From Sphaerochaeta sp. (GTDB taxonomy: Bacteria > Spirochaetota > Spirochaetia > Sphaerochaetales > Sphaerochaetaceae): a stretch of 64,000 bases of DNA. The notes under the pieces were generated by a model. It saw only the letters and a program-made list of their open reading frames with translations, was not told the DNA's origin and did no database searches. A program made the position numbers and the translations under genes. Every line of letters begins with the position of its first letter. Position 1 is the first letter of the stretch. The DNA is taken from contig JAGYOG010000002.1 in NCBI GenBank assembly GCA_018399495.1, positions 62,001-126,000 of the forward strand, given 5' to 3'. This document shows, piece by piece, positions 1-8,958 of this stretch.

Positions 1-2253
1 ATCGTGTACATCTCCCTTCACGGTAGCAAGCACAGCAAGCTTCTTTTGATTCCCTGTTTCGTGCAAGTTCTTCTCTAGATATGCAGTAATTCGCGGTTGG
101 AGGATATCAACAGCGATTTTCATCGTTCTCGCACTTCGAACCACCTGGGGCAAGAACAACTTTCCTTTCCCAAACAACCGACCAACTTCCTTCATACCAT
201 CCATCAAGGGACCTTCCACCAAGGAGAGAGGATTTTCTTCAGCCGCCGCTTCCAGATCTTGGGCGAGGTAGGTATGGTCCCCGGATATCACGGCATCATA
301 AAGTCGCTCAGTAGCACTTCTCTCAGTCCGAGGGGCAACCTTCTTCTTTGGTGTATCCTCGCTTTGCATCGTCAGAGCCAGATTGATGAGCTCAGCCCTG
401 ATATCTGCCAAATCTCCGCCTTCTGCCATCAAGGCATGCTCAATAGTGGTACGAACGTCCTTGTTCAATGTTTGAACATCAATAAGGCTTGCAGGATTGA
501 TGATTGCCATATCCAAGTCCGCCAACTCCAACAGAAGTGCATGCATGGCAGAGCGAAGGGCATCATTGCCACGGAAGGAGAAGGAGAGATTGCTCACCCC
601 TCCACTGGTATGGCAACGAGGATAGAGACGCTTGATCTTACGGGTGGCAAGAATAAAATCACGTGCATAGGTATCATGCTCCTCGATACCGGTAGCAATA
701 GATAGGACATTGGCATCAAAGATAATATCCTCATCCCTGATTCCTGCCTGCCCAAGCAGAGCATAGCTTCTTTTTGCTATGGCAATCTTCCGCTCATAGG
801 TAGCGGCTTGTCCCTCTTCATCAAACAACATTACCACCATGGCATGGCCATAGCGGGCAATTTGCTTGGCGTGGGAAATGAAGAGTTCCTCCCCCTCTTT
901 CAAACTGATTGAGTTAACGATTCCTCGTCCCTGAACCTCTCCCATCGCGGAAGAGATAACTTCCCAATCTGAAGAGTCGATCATGATTGCAGCCTTTGCC
1001 ACTGAAGGATCACTTGCGATATGACGCAGGAAGTTCGTCATACTTCGCTTTGCATCAAGCATGGACGCATCCATGCAGAGATCCAAGACAGAAGAACCGT
1101 GAGCTACTTGTTCACGGGCAATTTGTAAAGCCTCTTCCCACTTTTCTTCCTTGATCAGGCGGGCAAACTTCCTCGATCCTGCCACATTGGTTCGCTCTCC
1201 AATCAAGAGCAGTTTCCCCTCTTCCTTTCTCACAAGGTCCATCCCGCTCAGGGAAAGAGAGGAGGCGAACGTGGGAAGTTCTCTTACCAAAGCCTGCCCA
1301 GATACTTCCTTCAATGCCTTGATATGGAAGGGGGTGGTACCACAGCATCCACCGAGAATATTCAGATAGCCTTTTTGCAGGGCAGGAGCAAGATCCTTTG
1401 CCATCTGCTGTGCCTGTAGCTGATAATTTCCTTCCTTATCCGGGAAGCCGGCATTGGGATGTGCACTGACATAGAAGGGACAGACCTCAGAGAGCTTCTC
1501 GATAAGGGGAAGCATCTCATTCGGCCCGGTGGAGCAGTTGAGCCCAAGACTGAATAAGGGAAAGGGTACAAGGCTTGCGACAAAAGCCTCCAGGGTCTGA
1601 CCACTAAGTGTCCTTCCACTCTGGTCACTGAAGGTTACGCTTACCATTAAGGGAATATTCCTCTGCTGCTCTTCCATTTCTTGCAGACAGGCTATAATGG
1701 CACTTTTGGCTACCAAGGTATCAAAGACCGTCTCAATGAGGAGAAGGTTAACACCTCCCTGCAACAGTGCACGCGCCTGTTCACGATACATATCCAGAAA
1801 GGATGAAAAGTCTTTCTGTCTGTATGCGGGATCTTCTACCTTCTCAGAGAAGGATAGGGACCGGTTGGTAGGACCAAGAACCCCGGCAACGAAGGCATAC
1901 CCGTCATGAGTTGCTTCAAAGTCTGCCGCTGCTTCACGAGCAATTTCACACGCTGCCAGGTTGATAGGTTCCACTTCTCCCGAAAGGCCATACTCTGCAA
2001 GGTTGAATGCATTCGCGCAGAAGGTATTGGTTTCGATTATATCAGCACCAGAGGATAAGTACTCCTGATGAATCTGGTAAATGACATCACCCCTGCTGAG
2101 ATTGAGTAGCTCATTGCAGCCAGGAGCGGAAATATCTTCCAAGGTATAATCCTCGACCTGTAACCCCTGCTTCTGGATCATGGTACCCATAGCCCCATCA
2201 AGGAGCACGATTCTCTTTTCAAGCAGAACCCGTAAATAATCACTTCTATTCAT
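1..2253 (-). CDS. metH: Cobalamin-dependent methionine synthase, partial (C-terminus beyond window start)
   Basis: Transfers a methyl group from 5-methyl-tetrahydrofolate to homocysteine through cobalamin. The visible 751 residues contain the homocysteine-binding barrel (about 1-310) with its zinc cysteines in GLNCSTG (near residue 237) and GGCCGTTP (near 302). The pterin-binding barrel (about 325-600, starting LLIGERTNVAGSRKF) and the four-helix cap (about 640-735) follow. The window cuts the gene at the start of the B12-binding motif: the last visible residues are VKGDVHD, so the Asp and His of the DxHxxG motif are present. Whether the SAM reactivation domain exists cannot be seen. The ATG at 2253 lies one base beyond the stop of the UPF0280 gene, so it is the last visible gene of a sulfide-to-methionine operon. 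Confidence 0.97.
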   Translation of the reverse strand, partial: MNRSDYLRVLLEKRIVLLDGAMGTMIQKQGLQVEDYTLEDISAPGCNELLNLSRGDVIYQIHQEYLSSGADIIETNTFCANAFNLAEYGLSGEVEPINLAACEIAREAAADFEATHDGYAFVAGVLGPTNRSLSFSEKVEDPAYRQKDFSSFLDMYREQARALLQGGVNLLLIETVFDTLVAKSAIIACLQEMEEQQRNIPLMVSVTFSDQSGRTLSGQTLEAFVASLVPFPLFSLGLNCSTGPNEMLPLIEKLSEVCPFYVSAHPNAGFPDKEGNYQLQAQQMAKDLAPALQKGYLNILGGCCGTTPFHIKALKEVSGQALVRELPTFASSLSLSGMDLVRKEEGKLLLIGERTNVAGSRKFARLIKEEKWEEALQIAREQVAHGSSVLDLCMDASMLDAKRSMTNFLRHIASDPSVAKAAIMIDSSDWEVISSAMGEVQGRGIVNSISLKEGEELFISHAKQIARYGHAMVVMLFDEEGQAATYERKIAIAKRSYALLGQAGIRDEDIIFDANVLSIATGIEEHDTYARDFILATRKIKRLYPRCHTSGGVSNLSFSFRGNDALRSAMHALLLELADLDMAIINPASLIDVQTLNKDVRTTIEHALMAEGGDLADIRAELINLALTMQSEDTPKKKVAPRTERSATERLYDAVISGDHTYLAQDLEAAAEENPLSLVEGPLMDGMKEVGRLFGKGKLFLPQVVRSARTMKIAVDILQPRITAYLEKNLHETGNQKKLAVLATVKGDVHD

Positions 2254-2254
2254 A

Positions 2255-2989
2255 TCAGGTACCTACCTCCAAACGGCCACCTACGGCCAACGTATCTTCA
2301 AACACCACGACAGCTGAGAGGACTTCTTCCTGTTTAGTGAGCGCTTCACATACCTTCCTGACATCCTCTTTCCGCGTTACACGGTTGCAGTACGCAGTAG
2401 CATAGGCATCTGCAAGAGCAGCATCAAGACAAGCAACCATAACGGCATCAGCCTTGCCGAAACTCATTGAGTGCCCAATTTTTCCTGAGCTGGTACAGAC
2501 TCCCATCGGGCCATACGAAGGATCAACAATAATGGAAAGCTTCCCTGAAAGAAAACTTGTTGGTGCAAAAAGCTGTACAGAAAGAGGTTTTAGGACATCA
2601 ATATACAAATCGCCACCATTCTCAACAACAATCTCTGAAAGACCGAACTGCTCTTTAAGATGCCTTCCAAGGCGCTCTGCAATTGCTCCCGCAACACTGG
2701 AAAAAGGGCCAGTCCCAGAACGCTCTCCTGCATTGAACATGCTCGTTAAAAGTTCAGATAGAGCTCCCATTGGATGTAAGGGAACAAGGCTGGTAAACAG
2801 CTGTGGATCCCCATAGTCCAGAAGCTCCCTTCTCAGTCGTCTTAAAAGGGAGCCCGCTTCCTTCTGTAAGGAACTCCTATCAGCATGTCCTTGAAACCCA
2901 ATCCAAACATCACTCTCCCCTACAGAGAGGGAGAGTGAAGTGAACCGGGAATCTCCCATGCTTTGCCGATAGGCTCTCCTCTGATACAT
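2255..2989 (-). CDS. UPF0280 (COG2122, ApbE-like) protein of the homocysteine-synthesis set
   Basis: A 244-aa UPF0280 protein, distantly related to ApbE flavin transferases. Recognisable blocks are the Gly/Ser-rich GPFSSVAGAIAE (about residues 142-153), VVENGGDLYID, and CTSSGKIGHSMSFGKADAV near 190-210. Work in Methanosarcina and bacterial fitness studies linked COG2122 to homocysteine formation from aspartate semialdehyde together with DUF39 and NIL-ferredoxin proteins. The biochemical step of this member is not settled. It lies 2 bp after the NIL-ferredoxin gene and 1 bp before metH, which supports that role. The function is inferred from family and context; no catalytic residue can be assigned with certainty. 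Confidence 0.88.
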   Translation of the reverse strand: MYQRRAYRQSMGDSRFTSLSLSVGESDVWIGFQGHADRSSLQKEAGSLLRRLRRELLDYGDPQLFTSLVPLHPMGALSELLTSMFNAGERSGTGPFSSVAGAIAERLGRHLKEQFGLSEIVVENGGDLYIDVLKPLSVQLFAPTSFLSGKLSIIVDPSYGPMGVCTSSGKIGHSMSFGKADAVMVACLDAALADAYATAYCNRVTRKEDVRKVCEALTKQEEVLSAVVVFEDTLAVGGRLEVGT

Positions 2990-2991
2990 GA

Positions 2992-3405
2992 CTAAGCCTC
3001 CCGTTCGTGGGACACCTCAAAGAGCCTCATCGGACAGGCGTGGACACAGAGCCCACAAACGACACAGTGTGAGACATCAAATTGCAGCTTTGCCTCAGCG
3101 TCCATCCACAACGCACCCGAGGAACAGACAGCTGTACAAGCGCCGCAGTCAATGCATCCTTCCTGGTTGAAGAGTAACTCCTTAACCATTTCTGAGACTA
3201 TGACACCGATCTCACCAAGATACACGACACTTGCATCCAAGTCTTGCTCGGTTCCACTCAACTCTACAATGAGCTTCCCTCCACGACCACTGGCAACATC
3301 TGCGTTGAGTATGTTGATGTCCACATCGTAGGAACGGGCCAGCTTACTTACAATGGGTTGCTCCACCAAGGTGGGGGAAAATCTTAGTGCGTATCGCTTT
3401 TTCAT
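2992..3405 (-). CDS. NIL-domain ferredoxin, homocysteine biosynthesis electron carrier
   Basis: A 137-aa protein with an N-terminal NIL domain (about 1-75, a small ligand-binding fold also found in methionine ABC transporters). A C-terminal 2x[4Fe-4S] ferredoxin follows, with cysteine sets CIDCGACTAVC (about 97-107) and CVVCGLCVHAC (about 119-129). This architecture matches the MA1822-type partner of DUF39 proteins in the aspartate-semialdehyde plus sulfide route to homocysteine, where it probably supplies electrons. Its ATG overlaps the DUF39 stop by four bases, so the two are translationally coupled. Assignment of role rests on the conserved gene pair. Confidence 0.92.
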   Translation of the reverse strand: MKKRYALRFSPTLVEQPIVSKLARSYDVDINILNADVASGRGGKLIVELSGTEQDLDASVVYLGEIGVIVSEMVKELLFNQEGCIDCGACTAVCSSGALWMDAEAKLQFDVSHCVVCGLCVHACPMRLFEVSHEREA

Positions 3406-4562
3406 TTCTCACCTCCTTCGCGAGGAACCAAAGGTTTTACAAAACTATCAGTAGGAAACGTATGCACCGGCTCAGAGAGAAAGAATCGTTTCTCCTTAAT
3501 CCAAGAAGCCAAGAGTTCGGCAATCTCCCGTGCCTTGGCAAGCGAAGAGAGGGGAGCTGTCTTTACTTCCTTTCCATCGCTCAAGGTGACCAATCCACTG
3601 GCAAGCTCAGCATAAGAACAGGTTCCAACTGATGGGTGTCCATCCTGACCGTAGTCCAGGATATTGGTGGTGATCTTCTCATTTGAAATGGCTAGGTGTG
3701 CTGCCATTTTCTCATCAAGCACAGGAATAGGGATTCCAATGCCAACGAACATCGATACACCATACTTCTCATAGTACGCTGATCGGATGTATTCCCTCGA
3801 CATCTGTTTGGCATCCCCTATGACAGCAAGGGTAGCCCCAGGAAGGGTAGGAATACCTTCAGCGGTACGTTCTCTTCTGGTATTGAACTGGGTTCCATTC
3901 CACACCACATACCCTTCTCCTCCACCGAGGAAGATTCGTGTTCCCAATCCTATGGTTCTTAGGTAAGGGTCGTTAAGCAGGGGACTCAGCTCGCCACTGG
4001 TAGAGTAGGTTACGTTTGAAAACTGGGGAAGAAGACTGCCCATGTAGGTGTACTTGATCCGGTTCGTGCTGTTGGTTGCCGCGGCATAGTTCTGGTAGGC
4101 ATTTCGAGGATTGAACAGATAGAATTCGTTGATTGTATCCTTGTTGATGTAGGTATCAATCTCCTTGGTAGGATAGCAGTCGGTCCCTTTTCCTCTGGCA
4201 TGCAGTCGTACATCCTTGCCATCGATCAACTCCTCAATAACATTCGAACCACCGTAGGTAGCATCGAACTTTGATTCGCTGGCCGCTCCAATGTAGGTAT
4301 CCACTGCCGCCAACCCTTCGTATGCGTTCACCCCATTGAGTGTAATTTCCTCCATACGAATTCCTGGCGACCAGTGGCCGAAATTGATGATTGCACCGCT
4401 GGAACACATCGGACCAAAGGTAGCAGTGGTAACAATATCCACTTCTTCACTGAGCTCTTTCAGGTCCTTTTCCTTTGCCATAGCGGAAAAGGCTTCTGCA
4501 CTAACCACGACAACCGTACCTTTTTTAATTTTCTCATTGATCTGGGCAACTGTCTTTGCCAT
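3402..4562 (-). CDS. DUF39/COG1900 homocysteine biosynthesis protein
   Basis: A 386-aa DUF39 protein, the core enzyme of the non-canonical route that inserts sulfur into aspartate semialdehyde to give homocysteine. Two cysteines in conserved surroundings are visible: C53 in TFGPMCSSGA and C129 in KGTDCYPTKE. In the archaeal homologue a cysteine pair has been implicated in persulfide chemistry; their equivalence here is inferred. There is no C-terminal CBS pair, so it is the short form. The gene starts 8 bp after the YqfO-like gene and ends overlapping the NIL-ferredoxin gene. The operon implies the organism does not need activated homoserine esters for this route. Confidence 0.93.
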   Translation of the reverse strand: MAKTVAQINEKIKKGTVVVVSAEAFSAMAKEKDLKELSEEVDIVTTATFGPMCSSGAIINFGHWSPGIRMEEITLNGVNAYEGLAAVDTYIGAASESKFDATYGGSNVIEELIDGKDVRLHARGKGTDCYPTKEIDTYINKDTINEFYLFNPRNAYQNYAAATNSTNRIKYTYMGSLLPQFSNVTYSTSGELSPLLNDPYLRTIGLGTRIFLGGGEGYVVWNGTQFNTRRERTAEGIPTLPGATLAVIGDAKQMSREYIRSAYYEKYGVSMFVGIGIPIPVLDEKMAAHLAISNEKITTNILDYGQDGHPSVGTCSYAELASGLVTLSDGKEVKTAPLSSLAKAREIAELLASWIKEKRFFLSEPVHTFPTDSFVKPLVPREGGEK

Positions 4563-4570
4563 AGGAACTC

Positions 4571-4900
4571 CTATTCGTCACTCAACCCTTCAAGAGTCAA
4601 GACCGGGATCAGATGATAAGCAGGGACCTCATAGGGATGACTCTCCAAGAGCGCCTCTACCACTTGGGCAGCAAATTCTTCATCAACCACCAATTCTAGA
4701 CGCCACTCCCTTTCTTGTGCAAGCTCTCCAACCTGCCCAATGAAGGGAGAAGAGCCTTGCAATGGACGAAATTGGCCGGTTCCTTCGCTCTGGTAGCAAC
4801 AAGAATCATAGGAACCCATTTTTCCAGCTCCTGCTTTAAAGAGTGCCTCTTTCACCATTTCTAGATGAGAATCAGGAACATAGGTTACCAGTATGTACAC
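4571..4900 (-). CDS. YqfO/CutA-like domain protein, first gene of the homocysteine-methionine operon
   Basis: A 109-aa protein matching the CutA/PII-like domain found as an insertion in Nif3/YqfO proteins and as free-standing proteins. Markers are an N-terminal VYILVTYVPDSHLEMVKEALFKAGAG and a C-terminal ESHPYEVPAYHL segment. I chose the GTG at 4900 because AGGAGA lies just upstream of it. A longer reading frame reaches 5047 but would overlap the divergent pth gene. The family has no established biochemical role; a metal or small-molecule sensing or trimer scaffold function is only a guess. Placement 8 bp before DUF39 suggests co-expression. Confidence 0.8.
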   Translation of the reverse strand: MYILVTYVPDSHLEMVKEALFKAGAGKMGSYDSCCYQSEGTGQFRPLQGSSPFIGQVGELAQEREWRLELVVDEEFAAQVVEALLESHPYEVPAYHLIPVLTLEGLSDE

Positions 4901-4935
4901 CTTTTCTCTCCTTCTGTTTGTCCGTATGATAGGGT

Positions 4936-5466
4936 ATGGTAAAACTTCTGGTATTTCTCGGCAACCCTGGCAAAGCGTATGAGAAAACCCGGCACAATGT
5001 TGGCTGGATGGTTTGTAATCATATGTATCCATCAGTATCTTGGTCACAGAAATTCAATGGACAGATTGCTCAGGATATGAGTAAGAGGCTACTCAAGCCC
5101 CACACCTTCATGAATGAAAGTGGAAAATCAGTTCGGTCTTGTATGGATTTCTTCTCCTTAACAGCACAGGAGGTCCTGGTCATCCATGACGATCTGGAGC
5201 TTCCCTTTGGTACGCTCAGAATGCAAAGTGGAGGAGGTCTGCAAGGACACAATGGATTGAAGTCAATCAAGAGCCATATCAAGGACGACGGGTTCATCCG
5301 ACTGCGCATAGGAATCGGAAGACCAAAGCATGGCTCTGTTTCCTCTTTCGTATTACAACGATTCTCCCCTGAGGAAGAGATTTCTCTGCCCATGATTCTG
5401 AAGAAAGCAAAAGATATGCTTAGAGATACTTTTTCTATACTTCCTGTCACAAATACATTAGTCTAA
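4936..5466 (+). CDS. pth: Peptidyl-tRNA hydrolase
   Basis: Cleaves peptidyl-tRNA released by stalled ribosomes. The 176-aa protein has the usual residues: N10 in GNPG, catalytic H20 in TRHNVGW, N in TFMNESG, Asp in VIHDDLELPFG, and GHNGLKSI. The domain is complete but slightly shorter than most family members (about 185-200 aa). It is transcribed divergently from the homocysteine operon with only 35 bp between start codons. There is no clear Shine-Dalgarno; a TATGAT hexamer at 4925-4930 sits 5 nt before the ATG, but no good -35 is visible. Confidence 0.97.
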   Translation: MVKLLVFLGNPGKAYEKTRHNVGWMVCNHMYPSVSWSQKFNGQIAQDMSKRLLKPHTFMNESGKSVRSCMDFFSLTAQEVLVIHDDLELPFGTLRMQSGGGLQGHNGLKSIKSHIKDDGFIRLRIGIGRPKHGSVSSFVLQRFSPEEEISLPMILKKAKDMLRDTFSILPVTNTLV

Positions 5467-5491
5467 CAGTAGCCAATTCCCAAGAAAGTGG

Positions 5492-5519
5492 TTACAAGCA
5501 TGGGCACTCGTGATATACT
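5492..5519 (+). promoter_or_regulatory. Predicted promoter of the GH13 gene
   Basis: TTACAA at 5492-5497, 16-bp spacer, TATACT at 5514-5519. It would give a leader of about 40 nt containing GGGAGG (5554-5559) six bases before the TTG start of the GH13 gene. Confidence 0.5.
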
Positions 5520-5565
5520 TGGGGTACCACTATCAGGGATATAACCACCCTCAGGGAGGCGTGAT

Positions 5566-8500
5566 TTGATTACACGTGATTTTCGCATTTCAGTTCGTAC
5601 AAGGACTGAAATTGATTTTTTTCCTGCGTTGTTTCCGTCAGATGCCGACCTTGGAGATCTCTATAAACAGGCAACGGAACTAGCTTACCTTTTCAACACA
5701 AAAGTAAAGGCCAAGGGAGGGAATGACTGGGTCTCGTCGGCAAGACTCCATGCCTCGGCTGTCCTTCACAAACTCTATCAGAGTGTCCTTTCCCATTACC
5801 TAAGCTACAGTGAACCTGATTTCTTCACCCGTCTGACCACTTTGGTCAACAAGAACCATGCAGCCCAAGAAGTACTTGCTTTCTATATGAAGGAATTCCC
5901 TTCGCCTCTTTTGGTCGAACAAGGTTTACCACTGGAGTACTTCTACGAGGAGTCTCTCAGGGGCTATTTTATTCATCAGGTCATGCAGGAAAACCCTGCG
6001 CTTATAAAAGCATCCAAACCATTCCTTGCCCCAGAAGGGCTCTCCTTCCCCAAGGCCGCTCAAGCGGTCACCGCATTAATGGGAGGATACACCCTTTCCA
6101 GCGCGTCGATGACCAATAGTGATGAGGATATATTCTCCTTCCTTACCCGACCTGCAAAACTCTACCCTGATTCCTTGATCGACCAAATCTCCTACATCGT
6201 CGATTCGTGGGGGGACCTCATTCCCCAGGGATTGAAGGAACTGCTCCTGAAAGCCATCGATGTGGTTAAGGAAGAAGAAAAACCACATTTCGGCGGAGAC
6301 GGTGGAAACCCAGTAATGGTCGTACCGGACTACACACTCTTTGACCAGGAGTATGAGGCATTCACTGCTGACCGGAATTGGATGCCCAATGTCATCATGT
6401 TGGCAAAATCTACTCTTGTTTGGCTGGACCAGCTGAGCAAGGAGTATGAATACCCCATCGATACCTTGGACAAGATTCCTGACCGAGAGCTCGATTTGAT
6501 TGCAATTAGGGGTTTTACTGCTCTCTGGCTTATCGGTCTGTGGGAGAGAAGTACCGCCAGCAAGAAGATCAAGAACCTCTGTGGCAATCCTGATGCAGAG
6601 GCATCTGCCTATTCATTGAAAAATTACGAGATTGCACAGGTCATCGGAGGATGGCCTGCCTTGGATAATCTACGACAACGTTGTGCAAGCCGTGGTATTC
6701 GTCTTGCCAGCGATATGGTTCCGAACCATTGTGGCATCGATGGTGACTGGATTTTTACTCATAGCGATTACTTTGTCCAACAAAGCTATCCACCTTTCCC
6801 TTCCTATACCTATGATGGTCCAAACCTTTCTCCTGATCCCGATATTGAGATTAAGCTTGAAGATCATTACTACGATCGTAGTGATGCTGCAGTAACATTC
6901 AGAAGGCAGGATCTGAGAAGCGGGGAAACCACCTACATCTTCCATGGAAATGACGGTACATCGATGCCATGGAATGATACTGCGCAGTTGGATTTTCTCA
7001 ACCCGGTAACCCGCGAAGCGGTGTATCAACAGATCAAGCATGTTGCAAGCAACTTTCCCATCATCCGCTTCGATGCTGCAATGACCTTGGCAAAAAAACA
7101 CATCCAACGACTTTGGTACCCGAAACCGGGCCACGGAGGTGATATTGCTGGGCGAGTCCAGTATGGCATGAATGAGGCTGACTTCAATCGTCTCATACCC
7201 AAGGAGTTTTGGAGAGAGGTGGTGGACAGGATCAATGAAGAGTTGCCTGACACGTTATTGCTTGCTGAAGCTTTCTGGATGATGGAAGGATACTTTGTCC
7301 GCACACTGGGCATGCATCGAGTCTACAACAGTGCATTCATGAATATGCTTAAAAACCAGGAGAATCAGAAGTACCGGGAGACCATCAAGAATACGCTTAG
7401 CTTCGACCCTGAGATTCTCAAGCGGTTCGTGAACTTCATGAACAACCCAGATGAGGAGACAGCCATCACCCAATTTGGAGATGGAGACAAGTATTTTGGT
7501 GTCTGCACCTTGCTTGCAACCATGCCAGGGCTTCCTATGTTTGGGCATGGACAGGTTGAGGGATACCAAGAGAAATACGGTATGGAATACCGCTGTGCAT
7601 ACTGGGATGAAAAGCCCAACCAATATTTGGTTGGTGAACATCATAGGAGAATCTTCCCGCTCTTGAAGAAACGGTATCTCTTCAGTGGTGTTGACTATTT
7701 CCAGTTGTTCGATCTCTATCGAGATGGGGATGTGCAACATTCAGCATTCTGTTACGTTAATGGGACAGAACATGAGCGGGTCATGGTTCTATACAATAAC
7801 CAGTATGAAGGGGTGGAAGGGGAAATCAAATCCTCCGTTCCAAAAGTGAGAAAATTAAACGGTGACAAGCATCTTGAGGAAGTTAGCCTTGCAGAAGCTC
7901 TGAATCTGACGGTTGGAGGTAGACAGTACGTTATCACTGATTCATTCAACGACGGTCTTACCTATATGAAACCATCATTGAAAGTCTTTGACGAAGGATT
8001 CTTTTTCCACCTTCGTGGGTTTGAAACCAAGGTGTTCCTGAACATCCGGGAAGTAGAGGACTCTGATGGGATCTACTCCGCCCTGTATGAACAAATTGGG
8101 GAATCAGGTATTGCAAACTTTGAACAGGAGATTCTTGCCTTACGGCTCAAACCAGTCTACAAGGCAATGGATCACTTTCTCTCACCTTCCTTCTTTAAGC
8201 AAATCAACCGACTTTTGAGAGGGAAAGCAACCAGTAAAACAGAACGTACACTTATTCTCTTGTTGGCAGAGGCATATACTCACCTTTCGGCAGTGGTGGA
8301 AAATCTACACCCCGAAGCACGAAAGTCCTTGCCTTCCCTTCCTAGGGAAATTAGTCCAAGTTCAATGCTGGAAGAAATCCAGAGAATGAGTTCTCTCTTC
8401 AGCAAAGAAGAAAGTAGACTCTTTTTACAGGGGACCTTTATTCTTGATGAAATGGAATCAGTAATGGCTGTAGCATTCTTCCTGAAGCCTTTCCTAAGCG

Positions 8501-8907
8501 ATAATGCAACTATTAGTGATGCAATGATAGCAAGTGACAAGTTATTGCTCTCTCGTTTCTTCTCAAAACAGCTATGTGAAGTAGGTTTTGAACAGGAACT
8601 TTCTAGAAAGGCATGCCATAGTGCAGCCATTCTTGCAGCCAGTGCAAATATGGTCGACGACAGTGAGGATGATCCAAGACAGATTTTGGCAAATCTGCTT
8701 GAAGACCCTTCTCTTAGAGCTTACGCCCAGGTCAACGAACATCAAGGGGTGACATGGTACACCAAGGAGGCAATGCAAGAGATCATCTATCTTTCCGCTC
8801 TCTCCCTTGCAATTCATAAGGGAATGTCCAATGCACAGGAGTATGTAAAAACCTTGATGGATGCAGAGACGGAAGCACTCTATAAACTTGATCGGCTTTT
8901 AGGGTAA
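5566..8907 (+). CDS. Very large GH13 (alpha-amylase family) protein, exact specificity unknown
   Basis: A 1113-aa protein with a TIM-barrel glycoside hydrolase 13 core at roughly residues 270-700, flanked by long helical segments that I do not recognise (1-270 and about 790-1113). Catalytic regions are visible: region I DMVPNH (about 383-388), region II IIRFDAA with nucleophile Asp near 503, and region III LLAEAFW with acid/base Glu near 568. Region IV reads NNPDEE (about 626-631), with Pro where the usual NHD has His; the transition-state Asp is kept. This argues for a transferase or phosphorylase-like specificity rather than a plain amylase, but that is inference. No signal peptide is seen, so it is probably cytoplasmic and concerned with storage glucan. 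The TTG start is supported by GGGAGG six bases upstream. Confidence 0.85.
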   Translation: MITRDFRISVRTRTEIDFFPALFPSDADLGDLYKQATELAYLFNTKVKAKGGNDWVSSARLHASAVLHKLYQSVLSHYLSYSEPDFFTRLTTLVNKNHAAQEVLAFYMKEFPSPLLVEQGLPLEYFYEESLRGYFIHQVMQENPALIKASKPFLAPEGLSFPKAAQAVTALMGGYTLSSASMTNSDEDIFSFLTRPAKLYPDSLIDQISYIVDSWGDLIPQGLKELLLKAIDVVKEEEKPHFGGDGGNPVMVVPDYTLFDQEYEAFTADRNWMPNVIMLAKSTLVWLDQLSKEYEYPIDTLDKIPDRELDLIAIRGFTALWLIGLWERSTASKKIKNLCGNPDAEASAYSLKNYEIAQVIGGWPALDNLRQRCASRGIRLASDMVPNHCGIDGDWIFTHSDYFVQQSYPPFPSYTYDGPNLSPDPDIEIKLEDHYYDRSDAAVTFRRQDLRSGETTYIFHGNDGTSMPWNDTAQLDFLNPVTREAVYQQIKHVASNFPIIRFDAAMTLAKKHIQRLWYPKPGHGGDIAGRVQYGMNEADFNRLIPKEFWREVVDRINEELPDTLLLAEAFWMMEGYFVRTLGMHRVYNSAFMNMLKNQENQKYRETIKNTLSFDPEILKRFVNFMNNPDEETAITQFGDGDKYFGVCTLLATMPGLPMFGHGQVEGYQEKYGMEYRCAYWDEKPNQYLVGEHHRRIFPLLKKRYLFSGVDYFQLFDLYRDGDVQHSAFCYVNGTEHERVMVLYNNQYEGVEGEIKSSVPKVRKLNGDKHLEEVSLAEALNLTVGGRQYVITDSFNDGLTYMKPSLKVFDEGFFFHLRGFETKVFLNIREVEDSDGIYSALYEQIGESGIANFEQEILALRLKPVYKAMDHFLSPSFFKQINRLLRGKATSKTERTLILLLAEAYTHLSAVVENLHPEARKSLPSLPREISPSSMLEEIQRMSSLFSKEESRLFLQGTFILDEMESVMAVAFFLKPFLSDNATISDAMIASDKLLLSRFFSKQLCEVGFEQELSRKACHSAAILAASANMVDDSEDDPRQILANLLEDPSLRAYAQVNEHQGVTWYTKEAMQEIIYLSALSLAIHKGMSNAQEYVKTLMDAETEALYKLDRLLG

Positions 8908-8921
8908 TCCCTACAGTTTGA

Positions 8922-8950
8922 TTGACTTGCTAGAGTTGTTAAGATACTCT
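8922..8950 (+). promoter_or_regulatory. Predicted promoter giving a near-leaderless symporter mRNA
   Basis: TTGACT at 8922-8927, 17-bp spacer, TACTCT at 8945-8950. The ATG at 8959 follows after 8 nt and no Shine-Dalgarno is present, so transcription should start within about 2 nt of the start codon. Confidence 0.55.
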
Positions 8951-8958
8951 TGGAAGAT

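Noticed and set aside
97-705. 202-aa plus-strand reading frame
   Set aside because: Lies entirely opposite metH, whose reading frame and motifs are clear; a shadow frame.
4925-4930. TATGAT as a leaderless pth promoter
   Set aside because: The spacing fits the pattern, but no acceptable -35 is visible, so I did not count it among the leaderless set.
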